The notes under the pieces: model-generated
Databases searched by the model: none
Told to the model about the DNA's origin: nothing
What the model saw: the letters and a program-made list of their open reading frames with translations, nothing else
NCBI GenBank assembly: GCA_905205195.1
Contig: CAJLCS010000001.1
Span: forward strand, 1-64,000
Source: an uncultured Eubacteriales bacterium
GTDB taxonomy: Bacteria > Bacillota > Clostridia > Oscillospirales > Oscillospiraceae
Length of the DNA: 64,000 nt
Direction: 5' to 3'
Shown here: one piece after another, positions 20,128 to 29,150 of the stretch
How positions within the stretch are numbered: position 1 is the first letter of the stretch
Layout of the letters: every line of letters begins with the position of its first letter
Made by a program: the position numbers and the translations under genes

Positions 20128-20196
20128 GTCTCTATGACGGTGCAAAACCGCAAGACCATTGGAGGGCATTCCTCCCCGAAAGGAGAAACATCAACC

Positions 20197-22263
20197 ATGT
20201 ACACAGCAAACGCGATTCGTAATATCTGCCTTCTTGGCCACAGCGGCAGCGGCAAGACTGCCCTGGTCGAGAGCTTACTTTACATGACCGGCGCCATCGA
20301 CCGGATCGGTAAGAACGCGGACGGAAATACCGTGTGTGACTATGACGCCGAAGAGATCCGCCGCCATATCTCCATTTCCGCCGCTGTTGCCCCGGTTGAG
20401 TACCGCAACTGCAAGATCAATATTCTTGATACGCCGGGCGGCTTTGATTTCTCCGGCGCCACCATCGAGGCGCTGCGGGCAGCCGATGCGGCGGTGATCG
20501 TCTGCTCGGCCAAGGACGGCATTACCGTCGGCTTTGAGAAGGCCTGGAACTACTGCGAAAAGCTGGGCATTCCCCGGTTTATCTATATTTCCAAGGTGGA
20601 TGAGGACAATTCCGACTATAACGCCACCTTCAGTGCCCTCCGGGAGCGCTACGGCAACAAAATCGCCCCGGTGGTGGTGCCCATCTGGAACGGTGCCAAG
20701 AAGGTCACCGGCATCATCGACGTGCTCAACAAGCGGGCCTACGAGATGCAGAACCTGAAGCGGGTCGAGGTGGAGGTGCCGGATGAAAAGCTCTCCGTGG
20801 TGGAGGAATACAACGACGCGCTGAAGGAATCCGTGGCGGAGACCGACGAGGAACTGATGAACCGGTTCTTTGAGGGCGAAAGCTTCACCTATGCCGAAAT
20901 GATCAAGGGCCTGCATCAGGGCGTCACCGAGCTGAGTCTGTTCCCGGTGCTCTGCGGCTCCGGCGTGACCTGCCTGGGCAGCCTGATGCTGATGGACCAC
21001 ATCGTGGATATGCTCCCCAACCCCACCGAGGGTCGGCTGTATGACGTGGTCACCGCCGACGGCAAGGAAGAGGAGTTCGCGGCGGCCCCCGGCGGCGTGC
21101 CCGTGGCCTATGTGTTCAAGACCGTGTCCGACCAGTACGGCAAATATTCCTATATTAAGGTGCTTTCCGGCGAAATCACCCCGGATACCAACCTGGTCAA
21201 CGCCCGGACCGGCGCGGCGGAAAAGCTGGGCCGCCTGTATACCGTCTGCGGCAAGAAGACCTCGGAAGTGAAGGCCCTCGGCTGCGGCGACATCGGCGCC
21301 ATCGGCAAAATGGACCGGGTCAAAACCGGCGATACTCTCTGCGACCCCCGGAAGGTGGTGTCCGTGCAGAGCATTCCCTATGCCGAACCCTGCTACTCCA
21401 TGGCCATTGCCCCCAAGACCAAGGGCCAGGACGACAAGGTGGCGGCGGGCCTGAACCGGCTCAACGAGGAGGATCCCTCCTTCACGCTGGTTTCCAACCC
21501 CGAGACCAAGCAGATGGTCATTTCCGGCACCGGTGACCAGCATCTGGATGTGCTGGTGTCCAAGCTGAAGGGACGTTTCGGCGTGGATGCCGTGCTGTCC
21601 CCGGCGAAGGTGCCCTACCGGGAGCGGATCAAGAAAAAGGTGGAGGCCCACGGCCGTCACAAGAAGCAGACCGGCGGCTCCGGCCAGTTCGGCGACGTGT
21701 GGATTCGCTTTGAGCCTCAGGAAGAGCAGGACGACCTGATCTTTGCCGAGGAAGTGTTCGGCGGCTCGGTGCCGAAGAACTTCTATCCGGCGGTGGAAAA
21801 GGGCATTCAGGAAGCGGTGAAAAAAGGCCCGCTGGCTGGTTATCCCATGGTGAACCTGAAGGCGGTGCTGTACGACGGCTCCTACCATCCCGTGGACTCC
21901 AACGAAATGGCCTTTAAGATGGCCGCCATTCTGGCCTTCAAGGAAGGTATTCCCAATGCCAGCCCCACGCTGCTGGAGCCGATCGCATCCCTGAAGGTCA
22001 CCGTCCCCTCCGACTACATGGGCGATGTCATCGGCGACCTGAATAAGCGCCGTGGCCGCGTCATGGGCATGAACCCGGACAACGAGGGCAACACCATCGT
22101 GGAAGCCGAGGTGCCCATGGCGGAGATGAGCAGCTACGCCATCGACCTGCGGGCCATGACCCAGGCCAGAGGCTCCTTCACCATGAAGTTCGAGCGCTAC
22201 GAGGAAGTGCCCATGGCCAATCAGGCGCAAATCATCGCCGAAGCGAAGAACGACGAGGAATAA
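20197..22263 (+). CDS. EF-G-like translational GTPase (EF-G2 type)
   Basis: The 688 residues have the five-domain EF-G architecture but belong to the divergent paralogue group. G1 reads GHSGSGKTALVES instead of AHIDAGKTT, G3 is DTPGG and G4 reads SKVDEDN instead of NKMD. Domain IV (RYKKKVEAH-like region, GGSGQFGDVWIRFEP) and the domain V GDLNKRRGRVMGM are present. ATG 20197 has AAGGAG about 12 bases upstream. An in-frame ATG at 20011 lies before the promoter and is rejected. It stands alone, away from str/rps genes, which supports a paralogue rather than the housekeeping factor. The cellular role is not established. Confidence 0.85.
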   Translation: MYTANAIRNICLLGHSGSGKTALVESLLYMTGAIDRIGKNADGNTVCDYDAEEIRRHISISAAVAPVEYRNCKINILDTPGGFDFSGATIEALRAADAAVIVCSAKDGITVGFEKAWNYCEKLGIPRFIYISKVDEDNSDYNATFSALRERYGNKIAPVVVPIWNGAKKVTGIIDVLNKRAYEMQNLKRVEVEVPDEKLSVVEEYNDALKESVAETDEELMNRFFEGESFTYAEMIKGLHQGVTELSLFPVLCGSGVTCLGSLMLMDHIVDMLPNPTEGRLYDVVTADGKEEEFAAAPGGVPVAYVFKTVSDQYGKYSYIKVLSGEITPDTNLVNARTGAAEKLGRLYTVCGKKTSEVKALGCGDIGAIGKMDRVKTGDTLCDPRKVVSVQSIPYAEPCYSMAIAPKTKGQDDKVAAGLNRLNEEDPSFTLVSNPETKQMVISGTGDQHLDVLVSKLKGRFGVDAVLSPAKVPYRERIKKKVEAHGRHKKQTGGSGQFGDVWIRFEPQEEQDDLIFAEEVFGGSVPKNFYPAVEKGIQEAVKKGPLAGYPMVNLKAVLYDGSYHPVDSNEMAFKMAAILAFKEGIPNASPTLLEPIASLKVTVPSDYMGDVIGDLNKRRGRVMGMNPDNEGNTIVEAEVPMAEMSSYAIDLRAMTQARGSFTMKFERYEEVPMANQAQIIAEAKNDEE

Positions 22264-22273
22264 TGCCCCCTCT

Positions 22274-22338
22274 GCGGCGCGGGAAATCTCCCGCGCCGCC
22301 AAACAAAGCCCGCCGCAAAGAACGCAGGCGGGCTTTTT
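22274..22338. terminator. Tandem terminator hairpins between EF-G-like and ABC genes
   Basis: An 11-bp perfect hairpin (22274-22284 with 22289-22299) is followed by a second stem of 9 bp (22306-22314 with 22327-22335) ending in a T run. The second stem is preceded by A residues, so it may also end the convergent ABC transcript. Confidence 0.8.
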
Positions 22339-22352
22339 CATGGCTTTTGGGG

Positions 22353-23150
22353 TTATTCCAGGTTCAGGTTCTTGCGGAGAATCAGCTCCGTCACGAAGAA
22401 ATAAATCAGATTGCCGATCAGCATGATCGCCAGCGAGATGCCCAGCGAGGCGTTGACCAGCTGCACCGGCGGGTGGGTGTCGAGATAGGCGAAAAGCACA
22501 TCAAAATCGGTTGTGGTCAGACGGCTGGCACCGATGGTGGAAAGGGTGGCGCTGACGGACCGGTAAACCACATTCAGCCCGTAGTAGAACAGCACCGCCA
22601 GGAGAATCCGATGCTTGCGGGCCAGATGGCCCACGGCGAGGGACATATAAATCTGCTGCAATCCGGCAGCCACGGAGGCAATGGTGGTCAGCACAAGCAG
22701 TACGACGGTGCCGGCGTTTATGGCGTCGGCGAAGTCCGGGGAAACGTACCGGATGAACTCCTGCACATCCGGGTTGGCGACCAGCAGAATCACCAGCGAC
22801 AGCAGACTGACCAGCAGCGTGCCAAGCTCGCACAGCAGCGCCGTGAGCAGCTTGGACAGCAGCAGCTGCCAGGGCCGCACCGGCAGGGTGAACATCAGAT
22901 ACCCTTCCTCCCGCAGCAGGCCCCGGTAAAACCGGACGATGGCGATGATGAAGGCGGCTAGACCGGCGGCGAGCATGGCAAAGATATGAAGGATCAGCGT
23001 CAGCGAGGTGAGAAACTCCCACAGATTCCCCTCCAGCGGCGAGAACAGGGCCAGCCGGTTCAGCAGGGCCAGGACCAGCAGGGTGGGCCAGACGAAGAGA
23101 AAGATGCGCAGGCTGGCCCGCAGGTCGTATTTCAGAAGCTTTCTCAGCAT
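22353..23150 (-). CDS. ABC-2 type transporter permease
   Basis: Membrane half of an exporter. The 265 residues contain about six hydrophobic segments (for example FAMLAAGLAAFIIAIVRFY and LLVSLLSLVILLVA), separated by the loop LLREEGYLMFTLPVRPWQLLLSKLLTA, common in bacitracin/lantibiotic-type ABC-2 permeases. Its first bases overlap the end of the ATPase gene (ATGCTGA), so the two are coupled. The substrate cannot be read from sequence. Confidence 0.85.
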   Translation of the reverse strand: MLRKLLKYDLRASLRIFLFVWPTLLVLALLNRLALFSPLEGNLWEFLTSLTLILHIFAMLAAGLAAFIIAIVRFYRGLLREEGYLMFTLPVRPWQLLLSKLLTALLCELGTLLVSLLSLVILLVANPDVQEFIRYVSPDFADAINAGTVVLLVLTTIASVAAGLQQIYMSLAVGHLARKHRILLAVLFYYGLNVVYRSVSATLSTIGASRLTTTDFDVLFAYLDTHPPVQLVNASLGISLAIMLIGNLIYFFVTELILRKNLNLE

Positions 23151-23869
23151 GACCCGTCACCTCCCATGGGAATGGTCCGGAAGACGTCCCGGAACACCTC
23201 GTCGATGGATTTGCCCTCCCGCTGCCGGATGGCTTCGGCGGTATCCTGGCAGACGATCCGGCCCTGCCGCAGGAAAATCACGTCGTCCAGCACGGATTCG
23301 ATGTCAGAAATCAGGTGGGTGGAGATCAGCACGGTGCTGTTGGGGGTGTGGTTGGCCAGAATGGTCTGCAAAATGAAGTCCCGGGCGGCGGGGTCCACCC
23401 CGGCGATGGGCTCGTCCAGCAGATACAACTCGGCGGCCCGGCTCATGACCAGCAGAAGCTGGAGCTTTTCCTTGGTGCCCTTGGACATGGTTTTCACCCG
23501 GTCGGTGAGCCGGATGCCCAACGTCCGGCACATGGATTCGGCCCGGTCCCGCCGGAAATCCTCGTAAAAATCGTCGAAAATGCTGATCAGATCCTTGGTT
23601 TTCATCCAGTCGGCGTAATACATCCGGTCCGGAAGGTAGCTGACCACGGCTTTGGTGGCGGGGCCGACGGGATTCCCTGCGATGGAAACGGCACCTCCCG
23701 TGGGGCACAGCAGCCCGGCGAGGATTTTGATCAGCGTGGTCTTGCCGGAGCCGTTCGGCCCCAGAAGCCCCACAATCCGGCCCGGGGTGAGGGTGAGCGA
23801 GATGTGATCCAGCGCCGTCAGGGAACTGTAGCGCTTGGTCAGATCGCTGCAAATGACGAGTTCGTTCAT
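23144..23869 (-). CDS. ABC transporter ATP-binding protein
   Basis: The 241 residues include Walker A GPNGSGKTTLIKI, a signature segment VKTMSKGTKEKLQLLLVMS (TMSKG in place of LSGGQ, usual for this exporter group), Walker B LYLLDEPIAGVDP and the switch His in LISTHL. Start chosen at the ATG ending at 23869, where GGAGG lies seven bases upstream. The next gene is its permease. A single promoter with TTGACA drives both. Confidence 0.92.
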   Translation of the reverse strand: MNELVICSDLTKRYSSLTALDHISLTLTPGRIVGLLGPNGSGKTTLIKILAGLLCPTGGAVSIAGNPVGPATKAVVSYLPDRMYYADWMKTKDLISIFDDFYEDFRRDRAESMCRTLGIRLTDRVKTMSKGTKEKLQLLLVMSRAAELYLLDEPIAGVDPAARDFILQTILANHTPNSTVLISTHLISDIESVLDDVIFLRQGRIVCQDTAEAIRQREGKSIDEVFRDVFRTIPMGGDGSC

Positions 23870-23923
23870 GCGGAGTCCTCCATTCATGACAGATTCGCGC
23901 GCGGAATAACAGGATTCATCTTT

Positions 23924-23952
23924 ATCTTATCGTTTCATACAAAAAATGTCAA
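23924..23952 (-). promoter_or_regulatory. Promoter of the ABC exporter operon
   Basis: Minus strand: TTGACA (23952-23947), a 17-bp spacer and TAAGAT (23929-23924). Confidence 0.82.
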
Positions 23953-23997
23953 GTATTTTCCCGGCGCAGGTCATGAAATGGCGGCAGTTTTCCGCGC

Positions 23998-25080
23998 TTA
24001 CCCTTCGCCGCGGATGACGGCGGCCAGCCCGGGGGTAAGGATTCTGCGGGTATCGTCGTCCACCAGGCTGAACCGATTGCCGTCGTAAGGGGTGCTGAGA
24101 TAATTCCAGACGCAGTAGGAAATTCCGTTTTCCGTCAGGATGGCAATCATATCACGCATCCAGTTTTCCCGCCAGGCGGGGCAGATGTGCCGGATGGTGC
24201 CGAATTCCCCGCACCATAGGCACTGCTGCGGGTGCTGCTGCCGGAATTCGATGGCCGGGCGGAGCACCTGCTCCAGATAGCGGCGGTCCATCCGCTCCAG
24301 CTCCGGATAGGCGCTGCTTTCGCCGCAAACGGTGGCCCGGAAGTCCCGATAGCGCTCAATCTCCCCGGGATAGGGCATTTCCCGGTTGTACAGGTGGGTG
24401 GAGGACACCAGAACGCCCCGCTGGTGGGTAAATTCGAAGGGTTCATACTGGTGGAAGGTGTAAACGACGTAGGGATCGTCGTATTGCCGCAGGAATCGGA
24501 GCGTTTTGGGGGAATTCCAGTCGGTGGAGCCGATGATGACCACGCGATCACTGTTTTCGGCCCGGAGGGCGGCCAACGTCTGCCCGGCCAGCCGGTTCCA
24601 GTCCTCCGGCGGTACGTCCCGGACCTCGTTGAGCAGCTCAAAGGCGGCGTCGATGCCGTGATACCGCCGCTCGAAGGTCTGCCACAGGGCGATGAACCGT
24701 TCCTGCAGCGCTGCGTCCTCCAGAAGTGCCGGGCCGCGCTGCACATCGCAGTAATTGCCGACGGCCTTGTGCAGATTCAGCACCGGATACAGTCCGAATT
24801 CCCGGCACCATTCCAGAAAACGGTCGATGTGGGCAAAGGTCTCCTCCCGGTACTGCCCCGGGGCGGCTTCCAGCACGATCTGGTCAAAGCCAAGCCGGAC
24901 ATGATCCATGCCCAGCTCCGCCAGATAGGCAATGTCCTCCCGGGTGATGTAGGCGGCGAAATGCTCAAAGTCGCCGACGGTAAGCTCGAATTGCCGCGCC
25001 TCGGGCAGAACGTTGAAGCGCTTGTAGTTGGTCAGCCAGCCGCCGATGCCCATGCCGCGGCGGAGAGAAGAAAAATTCAT
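23998..25080 (-). CDS. GH5-family glycoside hydrolase (cellulase-like)
   Basis: Predicted retaining beta-glycosidase. The 360 residues form one (beta/alpha)8 domain with the GH5 acid/base in AFELLNEVRD and the nucleophile in CLWCGEFGTI. The early GMGIGGWL, a conserved Arg/His context in LGMDHVRLGFD and VYTFHQYEPFEF also fit. No signal peptide, so it acts on imported oligosaccharides. Start at the ATG ending at 25080, with GGGAGG eight bases upstream; the longer open frame runs into the divergent regulator's promoter. Divergence from an AraC regulator suggests local control. The exact substrate (beta-glucan, mannan or other) is not decided. Confidence 0.85.
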   Translation of the reverse strand: MNFSSLRRGMGIGGWLTNYKRFNVLPEARQFELTVGDFEHFAAYITREDIAYLAELGMDHVRLGFDQIVLEAAPGQYREETFAHIDRFLEWCREFGLYPVLNLHKAVGNYCDVQRGPALLEDAALQERFIALWQTFERRYHGIDAAFELLNEVRDVPPEDWNRLAGQTLAALRAENSDRVVIIGSTDWNSPKTLRFLRQYDDPYVVYTFHQYEPFEFTHQRGVLVSSTHLYNREMPYPGEIERYRDFRATVCGESSAYPELERMDRRYLEQVLRPAIEFRQQHPQQCLWCGEFGTIRHICPAWRENWMRDMIAILTENGISYCVWNYLSTPYDGNRFSLVDDDTRRILTPGLAAVIRGEG

Positions 25081-25160
25081 GATGTGATCCTCCCGAAAAT
25101 CAGAATGGCACCATGATACCATAAAAGCGGGAAAGCGGAGGATACGGATCCGAGACGCTC

Positions 25161-25189
25161 TTACACAAAAGATAGATTTTTGATAAAAT
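25161..25189 (+). promoter_or_regulatory. Promoter of the AraC regulator
   Basis: TTACAC at 25161-25166, a 17-bp spacer and TAAAAT at 25184-25189. It makes the in-frame ATG at 25188 impossible as a start, because that codon lies in the -10. Confidence 0.75.
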
Positions 25190-25217
25190 GGTGCTGCAAG
25201 CAAAGGAGGGGATCACC

Positions 25218-25982
25218 GTGAGTCAACTGGCATGGCTGACGCCGGAGCACCTGGTCCGGTGGCCGCTGCATACCCACCCGCACGATGAAATCATGTACTA
25301 TCTGGAAGGAAACGGCGCGCTGGAAACCGGAGAAGTGCCGATTCCCTTTCACCCGGGGACGATTCTGGCCGTTCCGGCCGGAATGTGCCACGGCTCCGCG
25401 GCGGAGGGCGGCTTCCGGAACATTTCGGTGACCTGCGATTTCGGCAGTATGCTTCCCCGGGGACAGATTACCGTCTTGCAGGATTCCGAGAATCGGGACG
25501 GAGAAGCGCTGGCCCGGCTGCTGCTGGCGGGAGGTGGCGGATCGGAAGCGTACAACCGGCGGCTGCTGGACGCGTTTCTGCAGCTGCTGCGGGACCGGTT
25601 GGAGGACGGCAGCGAGCTGGACGCGGCCGTCCGGCGGGTAATGAACCGCCTGACGGCGGATTGCGCCGATCCGGATCTGACGGCGGAGGCGGTGCTGCGG
25701 GAAAGCGGCTATGCGCCGGACTATCTCCGGGCTGCCTTCCGGCGGAAAACGGGGACAACGCCGGTGACCTTCCTGACGGAGTGCCGGGTGCGGCAGGGGG
25801 CAAGGCTGCTGGAGCGCTTCCGGGACCGGCTGCCGGTGAGCCGGATCGGGGCGCTGTGCGGGTTTGAAAATCCAGCGTATTTCTGCCGCTGCTTCCGGCG
25901 GACCTTCGGCGTGACGCCGACGGCCTATGTTAAAGGCGGAGCGATGATTTCGCTCCGCCCTCGGGGTCAGTCTTCGGAATGA
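25218..25982 (+). CDS. AraC-family transcriptional regulator
   Basis: The 254 residues have an N-terminal cupin-type effector domain (HTHPHDEIMYYLEGNG, PFHPGTILAVPAGMCHG) and a C-terminal pair of helix-turn-helix motifs (LTAEAVLRESGYAPDYLRAAF; VSRIGALCGFENPAYFCRCF followed by FGVTPTAY). Start is the GTG at 25218 behind AAGGAGG. Divergent from the GH5 gene, which it probably controls. The 3' end is unusual: the family normally stops after the FGVTPTAY segment, but this frame continues through a 10-bp hairpin and overlaps the convergent gene by 16 bases. Confidence 0.85.
   Translation: MSQLAWLTPEHLVRWPLHTHPHDEIMYYLEGNGALETGEVPIPFHPGTILAVPAGMCHGSAAEGGFRNISVTCDFGSMLPRGQITVLQDSENRDGEALARLLLAGGGGSEAYNRRLLDAFLQLLRDRLEDGSELDAAVRRVMNRLTADCADPDLTAEAVLRESGYAPDYLRAAFRRKTGTTPVTFLTECRVRQGARLLERFRDRLPVSRIGALCGFENPAYFCRCFRRTFGVTPTAYVKGGAMISLRPRGQSSE
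25935..25959 (-). terminator. Hairpin terminating the CmpB-like gene, inside the AraC gene end
   Basis: A 10-bp inverted repeat (25935-25944 with 25950-25959), followed by TTTAA on the minus strand. It lies eight bases past the minus-strand stop and within the last codons of the plus-strand regulator. Confidence 0.55.
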
Positions 25983-26866
25983 TGGCCGAAGACCTTCAGT
26001 TCGGACTGATGCAGCTCCCTGCGGGCGTTTTCCCGCTTGGCCAGTGCGTCCTCCACCCGCTTTTTCCAGGCGTCGGCGGAGAGCACCTCCATGGCCTTCA
26101 GCTTGCCCAGGGCTGCCTTGGCGGCGTTTTTCCGCTCCCGGGCCAGAGTATGATCGGCGCTTTTGAACTTTCTTCGCGCCGCTTGCCACTGGGCTACCAG
26201 CCGTTTGGAGCGGGCCTGGGCGTTGGGGTAGGCGTCGGAAATGCGGTGCAGCAGGTAGCCGCCCTTTTTAAGCAGCGCCAGCACCCGGCGGCTGATTTCC
26301 TCGGTGTTGTCGCCCTCTTGGGTGTCGATTTCCTTTTTGACCTTGTCCATCAGCACATGGGACACCGCGTTGTCCGCCGCCAGCAGTACCAGAATGGCAA
26401 TGGCGGTGGCCAGCAGTGCCGGAGCGCTCCAGCCCTCCAGCCACCCGAACAGCAGCGGGTCAATCCACTTGACGATGACCACCGAGGCTGCGCCGAACAG
26501 CAGCAGATTGCCGATCCAGATCCGGCCGTGGAGATTCATGGGTTTCTGGCTGTAGTCCCACCAGCGGGCGTGGAAGATCTTTTCCATGTACCAGCTGGTG
26601 AAATACTCCAGCCCGCCGCAGATGAAAATACCGGCCAGGAACACCTCTCCCACGGTACCCCGGCGGCCCAGCAGCCCGCCCACCAGCACGGTGACGGCGA
26701 CGGCGCCCCAGCCGTAAATAGGGCAGTAGGGGCCGATGAGAAAGCCCCGGTTGATGAACCGGTGAAACTGAAGGAACTTCAGCGTGACCTCCATCACCCA
26801 TCCGGCGCAGGCGAACAGGAAAAAGACGATCACAAACCGGCAGACGGCCAAGACAACTTGATTCAT
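25967..26866 (-). CDS. CmpB-like (putative ABC-transporter type IV) membrane protein
   Basis: The 299 residues start with a hydrophobic domain matching the CmpB-type family: VVLAVCRFVIVFFLFACAGW, then FINRGFLIGPYCPIYGWGAV, FICGGLEYFTSWYMEKIFHARWWDYS and GRIWIGNLLLFGA, about five or six membrane segments. From about residue 170 a basic, helical cytosolic tail follows (KVKKEIDTQEGD to LKVFGHHSED). Despite the family name no ATPase is nearby and transport is not shown. Start is the ATG ending at 26866 with GGAGG five bases upstream. Confidence 0.8.
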   Translation of the reverse strand: MNQVVLAVCRFVIVFFLFACAGWVMEVTLKFLQFHRFINRGFLIGPYCPIYGWGAVAVTVLVGGLLGRRGTVGEVFLAGIFICGGLEYFTSWYMEKIFHARWWDYSQKPMNLHGRIWIGNLLLFGAASVVIVKWIDPLLFGWLEGWSAPALLATAIAILVLLAADNAVSHVLMDKVKKEIDTQEGDNTEEISRRVLALLKKGGYLLHRISDAYPNAQARSKRLVAQWQAARRKFKSADHTLARERKNAAKAALGKLKAMEVLSADAWKKRVEDALAKRENARRELHQSELKVFGHHSED

Positions 26867-26909
26867 AGACTCCTCCGTTCCGGGACGGACGCCCCGTCGT
26901 TGTGAGGCC

Positions 26910-26940
26910 ATTATAGCATACGGGTGCCGGGGGTTGTCAA
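26910..26940 (-). promoter_or_regulatory. Promoter of the CmpB-like gene
   Basis: Minus strand: TTGACA (26940-26935), a 19-bp spacer and TATAAT (26915-26910) with extended TGC. The spacer is longer than ideal. Confidence 0.7.
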
Positions 26941-27003
26941 CCGCCCGGCACAATTTGAGCGGAAAAGTTGAGCGATCCGGCATGTTTTTTGAGTGGTTTT
27001 TGG

Positions 27004-27033
27004 TTGAATTCGCCGGAGATGCCGGGCTATACT
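27004..27033 (+). promoter_or_regulatory. Promoter of the DUF6259-like glycosidase gene
   Basis: TTGAAT at 27004-27009, an 18-bp spacer and TATACT at 27028-27033. Confidence 0.72.
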
Positions 27034-27067
27034 GAAAGCACGACCGAAACAGGAAAGGAAGATTGCA

Positions 27068-29143
27068 ATGGAACTTCGGAACGGACCGCTGACCGTCACG
27101 CTGACGCCGCCGTTTTACGGCGTCACGTCGATTCTGATCGGCGGCAGGGAATTCTGCGCTCCCGGCGGCGAAACGCGGCCGCTGTTTACCTGCCAGCTTC
27201 TGCAGGAGGACGGCACGCCGGTGCGCTGCACGGCCCGGGAGGCGGAGAACGTCACGGCGGAGGACGGAAAACTCGTTTTCCGGAATCTGGCCGGGAAAAA
27301 CGTGGATGCGGAGGTGTCTGTCCGGCCGCTGAGCGGCGACGGCTTGGGCTGGTCCGTTACGGTGGACAACCGCAGCGGCCTGCTGCTGGAATGGACGGAG
27401 TTTCCCCAGCTGACGGTGGCCGGTCCCATGAAGGGGCAGGGCGGCGACACCAGCCTGTTCTGGCCCGCCATTGAGGGGCAGGTCATCGACGATCCCACGG
27501 TGCGGGAGCGGCTTATGCCCTATCAGGAGATCCGCGGCCAGTCCAACGGCGGCTTCAGCGGCTTCTATCCCGGCAGCTGCCCCATGCAGTTCATGGCCTA
27601 TTACGGCAGCGGCAGCGGCCTGTATTTTGCCGCCCACGATCCTCACCGGACGCCGAAAACCGTGGAATTTTACCGCAGCGGCGACGGTATTGCGCTGGAA
27701 TACCGGATTTTCTGCGGCGGCGCAGCGGGGAAGTGGACGTCTGGCTTCGAGATGGTCACGGCGGCCATGAACGGCGACTGGCAGGACGCGGCGGAGCGGT
27801 ACCGGCGCTGGATGGAGGCGGAAACGGCGCTGCCGCCCAAGCTGAGAGCCCGGCACGATCTGCCGGACTGGATGACGGATTCCCCCATCGTCATGCTCTA
27901 TCCCATCCGGGGCACCATCGACCACGGGGACATGACGCCCAACGAATATTACCCCTATGCCAACGCCCTGCCGGTGGCGGCGCGTCTGGGCCGGGAAACC
28001 GGCAGCCGGATCATGGCCTTGCCCATGCACTGGGAGGGCACGGCCCCCTGGGCCACCCCCTACGTCTGGCCCCCCTACGGCGGGGAGGCGCAGTTCACCC
28101 GGTTTATCGGGGATCTTCATGCCCAGGGCAATCTGGCGGGGGTGTATTGCAGCGGCATCGGCTGGACCACCAAGAGCTTCCTCAACCCGGAGCTGGATTT
28201 TTCCGACCGGTATGACGAGACGCTGATGTGCCGGACGGCCCGGGGCACCATCGAGCAGTCGAAGGTCATCGGCGCGCCGATCCGCCTTGGCTATGATATG
28301 TGCCCGGTCAGCCCCAAGGTGGCCCGGATCGTGGCGGGGGAGGTGACGGCCATTGCCCGCAGTGGCTGCGACTATGCCCAGTATTTCGATCAGAATCTGG
28401 GCGGCGAGGCCGCCCTGTGCTACGGCCGGGATCACGGCCATCCGCCGGCGCCGGGGGTGTGGGAGAACGAGGCCATGCTGCGGATTTTCGAGTATGCCCA
28501 CCGGAAACTGGCGGAGCAGGGCAGCGCCATGGTGCTGGGCTGCGAAGGGGCGGCATCGGAGCCGTTTGTGGGGGCGCTGCCCATGAACGACCTGCGGTAT
28601 CAGTTCGGCTTCTGCGTGGGACAGCCGGTACCGGCTTACGCCTGGCTGTTCCATGAGTACATCAATAACTTTATGGGAAATCAGTGCGGCATCGGCAACA
28701 GTCAGGATTTTTCGGAGAATCCGGACAGTCTGCGCTACCGGATTGCCTATTCCTTCACGGCCGGCGATATGCTGACGGTCTGCCTGGGCGAGGGTGGGAA
28801 TGTCATCTGGGGCTGGGGCGTTGACTGGGACGTGGAGCCGCCGGCCCAGGAGCCGGTACTGACGCTGCTGGGGCGGCTCAACGCCATGCGCCGGACCTAT
28901 GCGCCCTATCTGCACCTGGGACGCATGGTGCGGCCCAGGCCGGTGGAGACGGCGGAGGATTTCCTGTTGATCCGCCGGGACGGCAGCCGGTGTGCGCTGC
29001 CGGGCCTGCTGACCTCCCGCTGGGAAAACAGCGCCGGAACGCAGAAGCAGGTGATCGTGAATTTCCGCGAAAAGCCCATTTCCTGCCGCGTGGACGGAAA
29101 AACCCTGACGGTGCCGCCGTTGGATGCGGTCTGGATCGACTGA
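27068..29143 (+). CDS. DUF6259-like putative glycoside hydrolase
   Basis: A 691-residue cytosolic protein with a beta-sandwich N-terminal part (about 1-250), an alpha/beta barrel-like middle (about 270-580, with ALPMHWEGTAPWATPYVWPPYGG, GVYCSGIGWTT, YAQYFDQNLGG and AMVLGCEGAASEPFVG) and a C-terminal beta domain. This layout resembles the DUF6259 family and is distantly like GH36/GH101-type glycosidases; Asp in FDQNLGG and Glu in GCEGAAS are candidate catalytic residues. AGGAAAG precedes ATG 27068. No partner gene. The family call is from memory of its sequence style and is moderate; the substrate is unknown. Confidence 0.55.
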   Translation: MELRNGPLTVTLTPPFYGVTSILIGGREFCAPGGETRPLFTCQLLQEDGTPVRCTAREAENVTAEDGKLVFRNLAGKNVDAEVSVRPLSGDGLGWSVTVDNRSGLLLEWTEFPQLTVAGPMKGQGGDTSLFWPAIEGQVIDDPTVRERLMPYQEIRGQSNGGFSGFYPGSCPMQFMAYYGSGSGLYFAAHDPHRTPKTVEFYRSGDGIALEYRIFCGGAAGKWTSGFEMVTAAMNGDWQDAAERYRRWMEAETALPPKLRARHDLPDWMTDSPIVMLYPIRGTIDHGDMTPNEYYPYANALPVAARLGRETGSRIMALPMHWEGTAPWATPYVWPPYGGEAQFTRFIGDLHAQGNLAGVYCSGIGWTTKSFLNPELDFSDRYDETLMCRTARGTIEQSKVIGAPIRLGYDMCPVSPKVARIVAGEVTAIARSGCDYAQYFDQNLGGEAALCYGRDHGHPPAPGVWENEAMLRIFEYAHRKLAEQGSAMVLGCEGAASEPFVGALPMNDLRYQFGFCVGQPVPAYAWLFHEYINNFMGNQCGIGNSQDFSENPDSLRYRIAYSFTAGDMLTVCLGEGGNVIWGWGVDWDVEPPAQEPVLTLLGRLNAMRRTYAPYLHLGRMVRPRPVETAEDFLLIRRDGSRCALPGLLTSRWENSAGTQKQVIVNFREKPISCRVDGKTLTVPPLDAVWID

Positions 29144-29150
29144 AGCTCAT

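Noticed and set aside
20011..20196. Upstream extension of the EF-G-like protein to ATG 20011
   Set aside because: The extension contains the promoter (20099-20127) and unlike the protein after 20197 has no similarity to EF-G.
25188..25217. ATG 25188 as start of the AraC regulator
   Set aside because: It overlaps the -10 of its promoter and has no ribosome binding site; GTG 25218 has AAGGAGG at proper distance.
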